Below are positions 1 through 6,817 of a stretch of DNA of 21,203 bases, piece after piece; the stretch's first letter is position 1; each line of letters starts with the position of its first letter. Source of the DNA: an uncultured Gemella sp. (lineage in GTDB: Bacteria; Bacillota; Bacilli; Staphylococcales; Gemellaceae); assembly GCA_938038035.1 (NCBI GenBank), contig CALHQV010000280.1:1-21203 (forward strand). Direction: 5' to 3'. The notes beneath the pieces were generated by a model, which saw nothing but the letters and a program-made list of their open reading frames with translations, was not told where the DNA came from and made no database searches. The translations under genes were made by a program, and so were the position numbers.

Positions 1-10
1 ATAAAATATA

Positions 11-44
11 CTACTCTCTACTCCATGATAGGAGTAGAGAGTAG
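11..44 (-). terminator. Hairpin terminator closing the 68-aa gene
   Basis: A perfect 14-bp inverted repeat (11-24 against 31-44) with a 6-nt loop lies 18 nt past the stop of the minus-strand gene at 63. On the minus strand the hairpin is followed by a T-rich stretch (TATATTTTAT), as in a factor-independent terminator. The arm core CTCTACTCC/GGAGTAGAG is shared with the leader hairpins at 6510-6559 and 11637-11686, so it may belong to the same structural family. Confidence 0.75.
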
Positions 45-62
45 CGTATTCTTATATTCTTC

Positions 63-269
63 TTATTCTTGGCGAACTTTTGCTGTCTTCTCTATACCAA
101 ATATTAATGTATTTACAAAATCTAAATGCATTTCGTATCCAACATAAGTATAGCTATGCATATCTAGACATTGATGCTCGTCTAGAAAATTCATAGCAGT
201 GTAACGAGAGCTATTAACAATGTCTCTCACTACTTCTATAGACAACAAATAATCATCATTTATAACCAT
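63..269 (-). CDS. Hypothetical protein, 68 aa
   Basis: I do not recognise this 68-residue, mildly acidic protein. It has no signal peptide, membrane segment or known motif. The start is supported by a GGGAAG ribosome-binding sequence 5-10 nt upstream of ATG 269. It lies 28 nt downstream of the 473-aa gene on the same strand and is followed directly by a strong hairpin terminator, so it is probably the last gene of a two-gene transcript. The coding call rests on the binding site, the tight spacing and the terminator. It is short enough that family membership cannot be judged by eye. Confidence 0.7.
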   Translation of the reverse strand: MVINDDYLLSIEVVRDIVNSSRYTAMNFLDEHQCLDMHSYTYVGYEMHLDFVNTLIFGIEKTAKVRQE

Positions 270-297
270 ATCGTCTTCCCTTTCTTTGGTTAATTAA

Positions 298-1719
298 CTA
301 ACTGTTAGTAGGATTTTCACCTTTAATCCAATTATAGAGTTCCTTATCATTCATAACAGCGATAGCTGAATCACGTACTAATCTTTTAATAAGTTTATTA
401 CGGGATTCTTTAAGACTTTCTTTAACTTCATCTGCTACTCTATAATAAGAATGTCTAAACAAGTATTGGTCAGGTGTTTCAAATGGTAAGTCAGCTCTGA
501 TTTCATCTGGTGTGATAGATAAACCATATTTACTATTAACAGCATCGAGTATAGTAAAACAATTGTCTAATTTTCTATCGACATACTCTTCAATAACAGA
601 TTCATTAACTTCAACAGTTAATTTAACGGAAGTGAACAAACCAAAATCTTCACTAATCAATCGAATAGTACCCAATGGTTTACTTCTACTCCATGGTTGT
701 ACAGTACTATCGTTAATGCGATACAGACGATCACCATCTACACGAACAAATGAGAACATTTCTTCAGGTTTATTTACCTTAAATAAGGTATCCTTACATA
801 AGTCCATAGACGGATAGATTTCAATACTACGAGAAATCATAGCTTCTGTCTCAGTTCGATTGTGTAACATCTGATCGAATAATGGCTTATCATCTAAAGG
901 TGAAAGAAAACTATATGGAACATATTTATTGCCACTCTTAGAACGAATTACATATTCACTTAGCTTTTTCACTTTATCGTTGCCAATTTGATCATAGCGT
1001 GATGTAGCACCATTTGGGTTATTCAAAATATCGCGCAAGCGCTGACGTTGCTCTTCAGTAAACTTAACTGGTTCAAATTGCTCTGGGGTTTCTTTAATAG
1101 CACTCCAATCAACTTTACTATCCTGTTTAGTTTCGCCCAGTTTGAGTCTATCGCGTGTGCTCTTAAGCCTAGCGATAATTTCATCAAGCCCATCAGTTTC
1201 GCTATTAGCCACATCTGGAGCAGGTTTGAAGTTAGGAGTTTCTACTTCTTTACCCTTAAGTTCACGTAATGTTTCCTCAGTGGCTTTACGTATTGCTTCA
1301 TCGGCGAGATGTTCTTCATGAGCTGTCAACCCAGGTTCTTCCTTAGGATTTCTGATAAAGTTACTGAATTTAAATGGTGAATTTTTATATGCACTTACAG
1401 TTGCAGATAAATACGATTTCATGGGTAAATCATCACCATCTTCTAGATTTGATTTCTTCAGAATCAAATCAATCACCATCTGAATACGTTCAGCCAGATT
1501 GAATGACCCAACTAAATCTTTTACTTCACCATTGTATTTAACACTGTTGATATCATCGAGTGGTTCTGATAGAATTTCCTGGAATTCACCAATATCATCA
1601 CTGCCAAACTTCATGTTACCAGCAATGTATTTGATTTCTTCTTTAGAGTAACCCATCGACGCAGCGATGTAGGATACGATTGCCACTGTATGGCGCATAG
1701 TTAATTCAAATTTATTCAT
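298..1719 (-). CDS. Hypothetical protein, 473 aa
   Basis: No family is recognised. The N-terminal third (to about residue 130) looks helical. A highly charged, probably disordered linker follows at about 125-215 (many E, K, P and T), and then a mixed alpha/beta C-terminal half with a basic helical end (about 430-460). There is no signal peptide or membrane segment, so it is probably cytoplasmic. The start is well fixed by AAAGGAAATCAAAATG, the ribosome-binding pattern shared by about eleven genes in this window. A leader of about 100 nt with two hairpins and a promoter-like motif precedes it (1740-1831). It is divergent from the nrdA-containing plus-strand pair and probably cotranscribed with the 68-aa gene downstream. 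Confidence 0.85.
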   Translation of the reverse strand: MNKFELTMRHTVAIVSYIAASMGYSKEEIKYIAGNMKFGSDDIGEFQEILSEPLDDINSVKYNGEVKDLVGSFNLAERIQMVIDLILKKSNLEDGDDLPMKSYLSATVSAYKNSPFKFSNFIRNPKEEPGLTAHEEHLADEAIRKATEETLRELKGKEVETPNFKPAPDVANSETDGLDEIIARLKSTRDRLKLGETKQDSKVDWSAIKETPEQFEPVKFTEEQRQRLRDILNNPNGATSRYDQIGNDKVKKLSEYVIRSKSGNKYVPYSFLSPLDDKPLFDQMLHNRTETEAMISRSIEIYPSMDLCKDTLFKVNKPEEMFSFVRVDGDRLYRINDSTVQPWSRSKPLGTIRLISEDFGLFTSVKLTVEVNESVIEEYVDRKLDNCFTILDAVNSKYGLSITPDEIRADLPFETPDQYLFRHSYYRVADEVKESLKESRNKLIKRLVRDSAIAVMNDKELYNWIKGENPTNS

Positions 1720-1739
1720 TTTGATTTCCTTTATATAAA

Positions 1740-1831
1740 AGTTACCTGAAAGGCGACTTAGATACTTCGTATCGTAAGTTAATAATAGATAAAAGAAAGA
1801 TTGAGATTAATCTTTCACTATAATAGTATAT
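1740..1831 (-). promoter_or_regulatory. Promoter-like motif with structured 5' leader
   Basis: Read on the minus strand, ATATACTATTATAGTGA (1831-1815) closely matches the motif at 18555-18572 upstream of another minus gene. It is followed immediately by an 8-bp hairpin (1795-1802 against 1809-1816, 6-nt loop). A second hairpin lies at 1756-1779, built on GATAC-GAA-GTATC with an outer ACTTA/TAAGT stem and one bulged base. The first hairpin would begin near the transcript 5' end if the motif is a promoter. That the motif is a promoter is inference from its repeated position upstream of minus-strand genes. Confidence 0.5.
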
Positions 1832-1904
1832 TTTTATATAAAAATAAAATGTAACACCACTATTGTAAAGAGTTAAATTTATATATTTGGTAGACAAAAG
1901 TATG

Positions 1905-1933
1905 AACTAATTTATTTCAACTGACCCTATAAT
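1905..1933 (+). promoter_or_regulatory. Possible plus-strand promoter for the nrdA pair
   Basis: A TATAAT hexamer at 1928-1933 lies 26 nt before the ATG at 1960, in the divergent intergenic region that must hold the start of the only plus-strand transcript. No convincing -35 element is visible 17 nt upstream, and AT-rich DNA produces such hexamers by chance, so this is weak. Confidence 0.25.
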
Positions 1934-1959
1934 CACCTAGTAATTAACTGGAGTTCATC

Positions 1960-2463
1960 ATGGAAAATCAAATAACTGAATATTGGAGAGAAGGATCCTT
2001 AGTAGTAGAAGACTGGGGAGAAGAGTTAAAGAATGCTTCCGATAAAGAGCAATTAGAGATAATTAAAGAATGTCTTATAGCTGTAAGAGATAGTTTAAAA
2101 ATCTCTACTGAAGATACTATTTCACTATTACTTTATATCGATCCCTATAACATCAATGCACCTATGGGAATTGATAAAGAAGTTATAAGTGAAGTATATA
2201 AAAATACAATGAAGTTTAACTACTTTATTAAATATTATGTATTTAATAATGATAATTTTGGTTATCGTCTAGACGGTAGAAAAGTTTCATTTAGTTATTT
2301 ACGTAATTATCTAAGTGAAGATGATTCATTTGGTTGGTTGAAATTCGTAACACGTCGTAATTGGGATAACCACCATTTATATCTACAATGTACGAAGAAA
2401 AATATTGCTAAAATAAGAGCTGCAATCACTGAAGCTTTTATTAATTTACTTAATTTAAATTAA
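1960..2463 (+). CDS. Hypothetical protein upstream of nrdA, 167 aa
   Basis: The family is not recognised. The protein is acidic at its N terminus and probably helical in the first 60 residues. An aromatic-rich middle (about 85-130, many Y, F and W) and a basic C-terminal helix follow. There is no signal peptide or clear membrane segment. The ATG at 1960 has a TGGAG ribosome-binding sequence 7-11 nt upstream. The stop lies 14 nt before the nrdA start, so the two genes should be cotranscribed. Position alone suggests a link to nucleotide metabolism or simply to the same expression time; nothing in the sequence shows a function. Confidence 0.8.
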   Translation: MENQITEYWREGSLVVEDWGEELKNASDKEQLEIIKECLIAVRDSLKISTEDTISLLLYIDPYNINAPMGIDKEVISEVYKNTMKFNYFIKYYVFNNDNFGYRLDGRKVSFSYLRNYLSEDDSFGWLKFVTRRNWDNHHLYLQCTKKNIAKIRAAITEAFINLLNLN

Positions 2464-2477
2464 AAGGAATTAGAAAA

Positions 2478-3362
2478 ATGACATCAGAAATGATTAAAGT
2501 CACTAAACGAGACGGACGTCTAGAGAATTTAGATATTGAGAAAATCCACCGAGTGGTGACATGGGCGGCTGAGAATTTGAATGTATCGCCTTCTGAAGTA
2601 GAATTGAAAGCTCAAATTCAGTTATACAATGGTATTCGTACTGAAGACATCCACGCTACTTTAATTAAATCAGCAGCAGACTTAATTAGTTTAAAGAATC
2701 CTGATTATCAATATATGGCTGCTCGATTGGCTGTATTTAATATTCGTAAAATTGCCTATGGTGATTATACACCTCCTAGACTTTATACACATATTAAATC
2801 AATGATTGAAAAAGGCATTTACGATAAAGAGATTTTAGAGAAATATACTGAAGAAGAAATCGATTTAATTGAATCTTTTGTAGACCATAATCGCGATATG
2901 AATTTTGCTTATGCTGGTATTAAGCAAATGGAAAGTAAATACTTGGTACAAAACCGAGTGACTAAACGAATATACGAATCTCCACAAATTGCTTTTATTC
3001 TAATTCCTACTTATTTATTTGCAGAGTATCCTAAAGAAACTCGTTTAGATTATATTAAGAAATTCTACGATGCATTGTCATTGTTTAAGATTTCATTACC
3101 TACTCCTATCATGGCAGGCGTACGTACTCCCACCAAGCAATTCAGTAGTTGCGTAGTTTTAAACTGTGATGACAGTTTGGATAGTATTAATGCCACTACT
3201 TCTTCTATTGTTAAATATATCTCTCAACGAGCAGGTATTGGTATCAATGGTGGTCGTATTCGTGCATTAGGTAGTGAGATTCGTAAAGGTGAAGCCATCC
3301 ATACTGGTGTTATTCCATTTTGGAAGATGTTCCAAGCAGCCGTAAAATCATGTTCTCAGGGT
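2478..3362 (+). CDS. nrdA: Ribonucleotide reductase large subunit NrdA, exon 1
   Basis: First exon (residues 1-295) of the class Ia ribonucleoside-diphosphate reductase alpha subunit, which reduces NDPs to dNDPs with NrdB. The N-terminal ATP-cone (about 5-95, beginning IKVTKRDGRLE) is the usual site of ATP/dATP activity control. C225 in QFSSCVVLNC matches the E. coli redox cysteine with identical numbering. The exon ends at AAVKSCSQG. The reading frame continues only eight codons into the intron before a stop, while the homologous continuation GIRGGAATLF resumes at 3712, so the gene is a join of 2478-3362 and 3712-6117. The start ATG has AAAAGGAATT upstream. Spliced product: 1096 aa including the intein, 758 aa mature (E. 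coli 761). Confidence 0.95.
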
Positions 3363-3711
3363 AAACTATTCTGCCCAGCTCTGTAGAAATATAGAGTTAA
3401 AAATATCACTCTTAATTGCTGGGAAATCTATATTTAAGTATAGACAATCAGCAGCCAATACCTAAATATATTTTAGGGAAGGTTCAACGACTAGTCGAAA
3501 GACGTACCACTCAAGTGAGGTCTCTGTAACGGAGTTTGGGGAAATAGAGTGACTACCGCAGTGGATTAATGTAATCCTCTATGTGGTTTCCTTATATTAG
3601 GAATCTTACCAGGTAATGCTGGAGAAGAAGATATAGTCTCAACGTCTATGGTGACATAGAGCTGTCTTAATAGACAGAATACGGATTAACGACCCGTATT
3701 GAAGGTATTTG
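3363..3711 (+). ncRNA. Group I intron in nrdA (349 nt)
   Basis: Self-splicing intron interrupting the nrdA GGT|GGA codons. Classic group I core blocks are readable in order: P (AATTGCTGGGAAAT, 3414-3427), Q (CAATCAGCAGCCAA, 3445-3458), R (GTTCAACGACTA, 3482-3493) and S (AAGATATAGTCT, 3628-3639). GACTA/TAGTC form P7. The 5' splice site follows a U (3362). P1 is exon GGGU paired with intron GCCC (3373-3376), giving the expected U-G pair. The intron ends in G (3711). Removing 3363-3711 restores the frame and a perfect NrdA alignment (SCSQG|GIRGG). There is no homing endonuclease ORF inside. It is related to the two nrdB introns. Confidence 0.93.
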
Positions 3712-6117
3712 GGAATTCGTGGTGGCGCAGCGACTTTATTCTATCCTATTTGGCATTTGGAAGTAGAATCACTATTAGTATTAAAAAATAACCGTGGTGT
3801 AGAAGACAACCGTATTCGTCAGTTAGACTATGGTGTACAGATTAATAAACTGATGTATCAGCGTTTGATTGAGGATAAAGACATTACTTTACTATCACCG
3901 CATTCTGTAGAAGGTTTATACGATGCTTACTTTAACGATCAAGAGTTGTTTGAGAAATTATACTTAGAAGCTGAAAATAATCCTCTAATTCCTAAGAAGA
4001 CTATTAGAGCTACTGAGTTATTTACATTACTAATGTCAGAACGTGCAAACACTGGTCGTATTTACATCATGAATGTAGACCACATGAATACACATTCTTC
4101 ATTTATTGAAAAAGAAGCTACAATCTATACCAGCAACCTTTGTGTATCTGGTGATACTAAGGTATTAACTGATAAAGGTATGGTTAAGATTGGTGAACAT
4201 GTAGGTGAGAAATTTACTATCTGGAATGGTTTTGAATGGTCTGAAAATATTGAATTTGTTAAGACTAATACTAATCAGGATTTGTATCGTGTAGAATTGT
4301 CAAATGGTAGATTCCTGGATTGTACTAGTGAACATAAGTGGATAACATATGGTAAACCAGATTACGACTTTGTTCGTAGAAACTCTGTACAAAGAGTAGC
4401 TACAAAAGACCTTAAGATCGGTGATTGGTTACAAAAATGGGATTCTACAGTAATAGATGGTGATATTGAGTTAGATAAAGCATATAGTAATGGTTTCTAT
4501 ACTGCTGATGGTTGTGATGTAGGTAATGCAAATCTTATTTATCTATATCATGCCAAAAGAAAATTATTTAAAACTATCTCTAAAGAAATCAATAGTGATA
4601 TTATATCAGTAGGTAAAAACAATGATAGAACAACGATTAGAATTAGAACTAAGGTTTTAAAACCTAAATACTTTGTACCAGATAGCTCCTATACCGTTAA
4701 ATCTAGACTAGAATGGTTTGCTGGATATATGGATGGTGATGGTGTTGTACTTAGAAACAATGGAACTACATCGCTTTCTTTCTCATCTGTTAATAAAGAC
4801 TTTTGTAACGATGTAATGGATATGTTATTATCATTAGGTGTTACTAGTAGATTTAGTACGGGTATTAAAGAAGGTATGCGGATTTTACCAGATGGAAAAG
4901 GTGGGAAAAAACCATACATGTGTAAAACTATTTACAGAGTAGTTATATCTTCTAATGAATTATCCAAGCTTATTGATTTAGGTATTAAGTTTAATAGACT
5001 TATAATACCTAATAATAGACGTATTCCTAATAGATGTGCTACACATTTTGTAAAAGTTAAATCTATTACTAAACTAGAAGGTAAACACGATACATTCTGT
5101 GTATTTGAACCTAAGAATAACTCTGTTATTTTCAACGGTATTATCACGGGTAACTGTATGGAAATTGGTCTACCTACTAAACCTTTAAATAATATTTCTG
5201 ACGAAGAAGGTGAGATTGCTTTATGTACACTAGGTGCTTTAAACCTAGGTATGGTAGATAAAGATAAGTTAGAAGATATTGAAGAGTCTATGGACTTAAT
5301 TGTACGTGCTCTTGATTCTGTATTAGATTATCAAAACTATCCTGTTAAAGCAGCTCGTAATTCTGTAGATAAATATCGTCCATTAGGTATTGGTGTAATT
5401 AACTATGCTTATTACTTAGCTAAAAATGGTGCTCGTTATAGTAATACTAGTGGACATAAGCTAACTCATGAATTGTTTGAAGCTATCCAGTATTATGCTT
5501 TAAAATCATCAGTGCAATTAGCTAAAGAAAAAGGTAAGTGTGGTGCATTTGAAAACACTAAATACTCTAAAGGTATTTTACCAATCGATACTTATAAAAA
5601 GTCTATTGATGAATTTGCTTCATTTGACTATAAACTAGATTGGGAAAGCCTTCGTAAAGATATTGTAGAGTATGGTTTACGTAATGCTACACTGACTAGT
5701 TTAATGCCTTCTGAAAGCAGTAGTCAAGTAAGTAATGCGACTAATGGTATTGACTTACCTCGTGGTCCTATTACTGTTAAGGCTTCTAAAGACGGTATCT
5801 TAAAACAAGTCGTTCCGGAATATGAAAAGTTAGCTTATGATTACGAATACTTGTGGTATGATAGTAGTAATATGGGTATGTTAAGATTGGTAGCTATTAT
5901 GCAAAAATTTGTAGACCAATCTATTTCTACTAATACTCGTTATAACCCAGCTAATTATCCTAATGGTAAAGTACCCATGAAAGAGATGTTAAAAGAGCTA
6001 TTGCTTGCGTATAAGTATGGTGTTAAGACTTTATATTACCACCACACTAACGATGGTTCTGATGACACTCAGGATAGCTTAGATGACGGTTGTGCAGGTG
6101 GTGCTTGTAAAATCTAA
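3712..6117 (+). CDS. nrdA: NrdA, exon 2 (includes in-frame intein)
   Basis: Second exon of the class Ia RNR large subunit; it begins GIRGGAATLF directly after the intron. In mature numbering (intein removed) it carries N437, C439 and E441 (SNL-CMEI), C462 (IALCTLGA), the tyrosine pair of the radical pathway (TLYYHHTNDG) and the C-terminal redox pair C751/C756 (DDGCAGGACKI). All catalytic residues of the family are therefore present. The 338-residue insertion at 4141-5154 is an intein. A TTG at 3709 could be mistaken for a start codon, but it straddles the splice site and is not used. A hairpin terminator follows 12 nt after the stop. The other RNR subunit lies on the opposite strand about 7 kb away. 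Confidence 0.95.
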   Translation, partial: GIRGGAATLFYPIWHLEVESLLVLKNNRGVEDNRIRQLDYGVQINKLMYQRLIEDKDITLLSPHSVEGLYDAYFNDQELFEKLYLEAENNPLIPKKTIRATELFTLLMSERANTGRIYIMNVDHMNTHSSFIEKEATIYTSNLCVSGDTKVLTDKGMVKIGEHVGEKFTIWNGFEWSENIEFVKTNTNQDLYRVELSNGRFLDCTSEHKWITYGKPDYDFVRRNSVQRVATKDLKIGDWLQKWDSTVIDGDIELDKAYSNGFYTADGCDVGNANLIYLYHAKRKLFKTISKEINSDIISVGKNNDRTTIRIRTKVLKPKYFVPDSSYTVKSRLEWFAGYMDGDGVVLRNNGTTSLSFSSVNKDFCNDVMDMLLSLGVTSRFSTGIKEGMRILPDGKGGKKPYMCKTIYRVVISSNELSKLIDLGIKFNRLIIPNNRRIPNRCATHFVKVKSITKLEGKHDTFCVFEPKNNSVIFNGIITGNCMEIGLPTKPLNNISDEEGEIALCTLGALNLGMVDKDKLEDIEESMDLIVRALDSVLDYQNYPVKAARNSVDKYRPLGIGVINYAYYLAKNGARYSNTSGHKLTHELFEAIQYYALKSSVQLAKEKGKCGAFENTKYSKGILPIDTYKKSIDEFASFDYKLDWESLRKDIVEYGLRNATLTSLMPSESSSQVSNATNGIDLPRGPITVKASKDGILKQVVPEYEKLAYDYEYLWYDSSNMGMLRLVAIMQKFVDQSISTNTRYNPANYPNGKVPMKEMLKELLLAYKYGVKTLYYHHTNDGSDDTQDSLDDGCAGGACKI
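4141..5154 (+). mobile_element. LAGLIDADG intein in NrdA (338 aa)
   Basis: Inserted between L438 and C439 of NrdA, so the +1 extein residue is the catalytic thiyl-radical cysteine. Splicing blocks: A begins at Cys1 (CVSGDTKVLT), B has T62-x-x-H65 (DCTSEHKW), F is near 316-333, and G ends IITGN338 followed by Cys. The penultimate residue is Gly rather than the usual His. The central part is a two-motif homing endonuclease: GFYTADGC (about 118-125, acidic D123) and FAGYMDGDG (193-201, acidic D198). Both acidic residues are retained, so endonuclease activity is possible. Arg codons are mostly AGA here but mostly CGT in the surrounding extein, which fits separate ancestry. Deleting it restores a perfect NrdA alignment. 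Confidence 0.95.
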
Positions 6118-6184
6118 CTAAAAAAGAATGGGCTAAGGATAATTCCTTAGTCCTTTCTTTATATGAGGAAGAATTTGAATCCAT
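6047..6184 (-). CDS. Possible decayed small ORF, 45 aa
   Basis: An ORF opens at ATG 6184 after AAGGAAGTGA, one base different from the perfect Shine-Dalgarno of the two small-ORF cassettes nearby. It reads through the nrdA terminator and 71 nt antisense into the nrdA 3' end. Its residues (starting MDSNSSSYKER) do not resemble the 46- and 47-aa cassette proteins. The most likely reading is a third cassette whose leader survives while its coding part was lost or replaced. A real short peptide cannot be excluded. Confidence 0.25.
   Translation of the reverse strand: MDSNSSSYKERTKELSLAHSFLVRFYKHHLHNRHLSYPECHQNHR
6130..6160 (+). terminator. nrdA terminator
   Basis: A 10-bp stem with one G-U pair (6130-6139 against 6144-6153) and a TAAT loop is followed by TTTCTTTA, 12 nt after the nrdA stop. 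The A-rich left flank means it could also work on the minus strand. Confidence 0.85.
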
Positions 6185-6189
6185 TATTC

Positions 6190-6275
6190 TCACTTCCTTT
6201 CTGCGACAATGATATATTCTATATTCCTGCTACAATAAGACTATAGAATAGTTGCTTTTATGTTTTATGTTTTAT
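6190..6275 (-). repeat. Third, diverged copy of the small-ORF leader
   Basis: Read on the minus strand this has the same order of elements as the leaders at 6496-6575 and 11623-11700: an AAACATAAAA run, a hairpin (9-bp stem 6215-6223 against 6242-6250, 18-nt loop), then TTGTCGCAGAAAGGAAGTGA. The tract TGTCGCAGAAAGGA is identical to the copy at 11637. The stem sequence itself has diverged while remaining a stem. It lies directly downstream of the terminator of the 47-aa cassette, so two cassettes stand in tandem here. Confidence 0.6.
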
Positions 6276-6301
6276 ATTACTTACCTTAAATGGAAGGAAA
6301 A

Positions 6302-6336
6302 AAAGAAAGACAATGGTTGCTACACTGTCTTTCTTT
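6302..6336 (-). terminator. Terminator of the 47-aa small-ORF cassette
   Basis: An 11-bp perfect stem (AAAGAAAGACA, 6302-6312, against 6326-6336) with further internal pairing is followed on the minus strand by a T-rich run (TTTTTCC). It begins 11 nt after the stop of the 47-aa ORF. Almost the same sequence terminates the 46-aa cassette at 11434-11470. Confidence 0.8.
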
Positions 6337-6346
6337 GTGATTTGGG

Positions 6347-6490
6347 TTAATAATTGTTGTTATTGACCCAAGAATCTAACGAATGATTTTCTGCACACAT
6401 TAGTGCTTCTAACCATTCATTTTCTTCTTTAGTTATTGTACCCATCATCTTTTTGATTTGAAGTACTTGAATCTGATAGCTAGATTCCAC
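6347..6490 (-). CDS. Small cassette protein, 47 aa
   Basis: A GTG start at 6490 lies 5 nt after a perfect 10-nt Shine-Dalgarno AAGGAGGTGA (6496-6505). The product is charged, probably helical and lacks a membrane segment, with TKEENEWLEAL in the middle and LDSWV near the end. It resembles in layout the 46-aa product at 11478 (SETEKAILKKF, then FDNWL), and both genes share a leader hairpin and terminator, so I treat them as paralogs. An ATG two bases upstream (6492) opens a different frame that stops after 15 codons. The GTG frame is chosen because of the paralogy and because its stop fits the terminator. The function is unknown. Confidence 0.6.
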   Translation of the reverse strand: MESSYQIQVLQIKKMMGTITKEENEWLEALMCAENHSLDSWVNNNNY

Positions 6491-6495
6491 ATGAA

Positions 6496-6575
6496 TCACC
6501 TCCTTCCTACGACATGAATAACCCTCTACTCCTGTTGCTTCAGGAGTAGAGGATTGTCGTTTTATGTTTTATAAT
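6496..6575 (-). promoter_or_regulatory. Leader hairpin and strong SD of the 47-aa cassette
   Basis: On the minus strand: AAAACATAAAACGACA, then a long hairpin, then AAGGAGGTGA. The hairpin has a perfect 12-bp stem (6523-6534 against 6541-6552, 6-nt loop) plus a closing CGACA/TGTCG stem (6555-6559 against 6510-6514). The SD is complementary to all of the canonical anti-SD, unlike the AAAGGAAA used by most genes here. The hairpin ends 4 nt before the SD, a position suited to mRNA stabilisation or translational control. It could equally terminate transcription from the 73-aa gene upstream. Confidence 0.65.
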
Positions 6576-6581
6576 TTAATA

Positions 6582-6803
6582 TTACACACGGTGGATATTT
6601 TTAGCCAACTCTTTATAGTAGAGTTTACGTGCTCTTCTTTCAAGCTCTGGGAGCATTGCATCGCACAAGTCTTCAACATCTGACCTAGTAATTTTAGGCT
6701 GTGGAGCTTCTTTAAAATTACTTTTAAAGTTACTCTTGAAACTATTATTTTTAAACCCTACCATAAAGGTTCCTGGCTTTTTACTGATTTTCTTTGGTTT
6801 CAT
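6582..6803 (-). CDS. Hypothetical basic protein, 73 aa
   Basis: An unrecognised small protein. The first 35 residues are strongly basic, with a short internal repeat (FKSN twice, then FK), and look disordered. The rest (about 38-68) is predicted by eye to be two helices, ending in a basic segment (RRARKLYYKELAK). The charge would suit nucleic-acid binding, but this is inference only. The start is supported by AAGGACAG 5-12 nt upstream. The gene lies 14 nt downstream of the 306-aa gene and is probably the last gene of that transcript. Confidence 0.7.
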   Translation of the reverse strand: MKPKKISKKPGTFMVGFKNNSFKSNFKSNFKEAPQPKITRSDVEDLCDAMLPELERRARKLYYKELAKNIHRV

Positions 6804-6817
6804 TTTACTGTCCTTTC

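Noticed and set aside
512..1269. Plus-strand ORFs antisense to the 473-aa gene
   Set aside because: No ribosome-binding sites, low-complexity translations, and fully covered by a well-supported minus gene.
3363..3386. NrdA exon 1 reading on to the stop at 3386 (KLFCPAL)
   Set aside because: These codons are intron sequence; homology to NrdA ends at SCSQG and resumes at 3712.
3709..3711. TTG start for a separate 802-aa NrdA protein
   Set aside because: It includes the terminal G of the intron; there is no ribosome-binding site and the gene is continuous after splicing.
4689..5147. Minus-strand ORFs opposite the intein
   Set aside because: They are shadows of the intein coding frame with no start signals.
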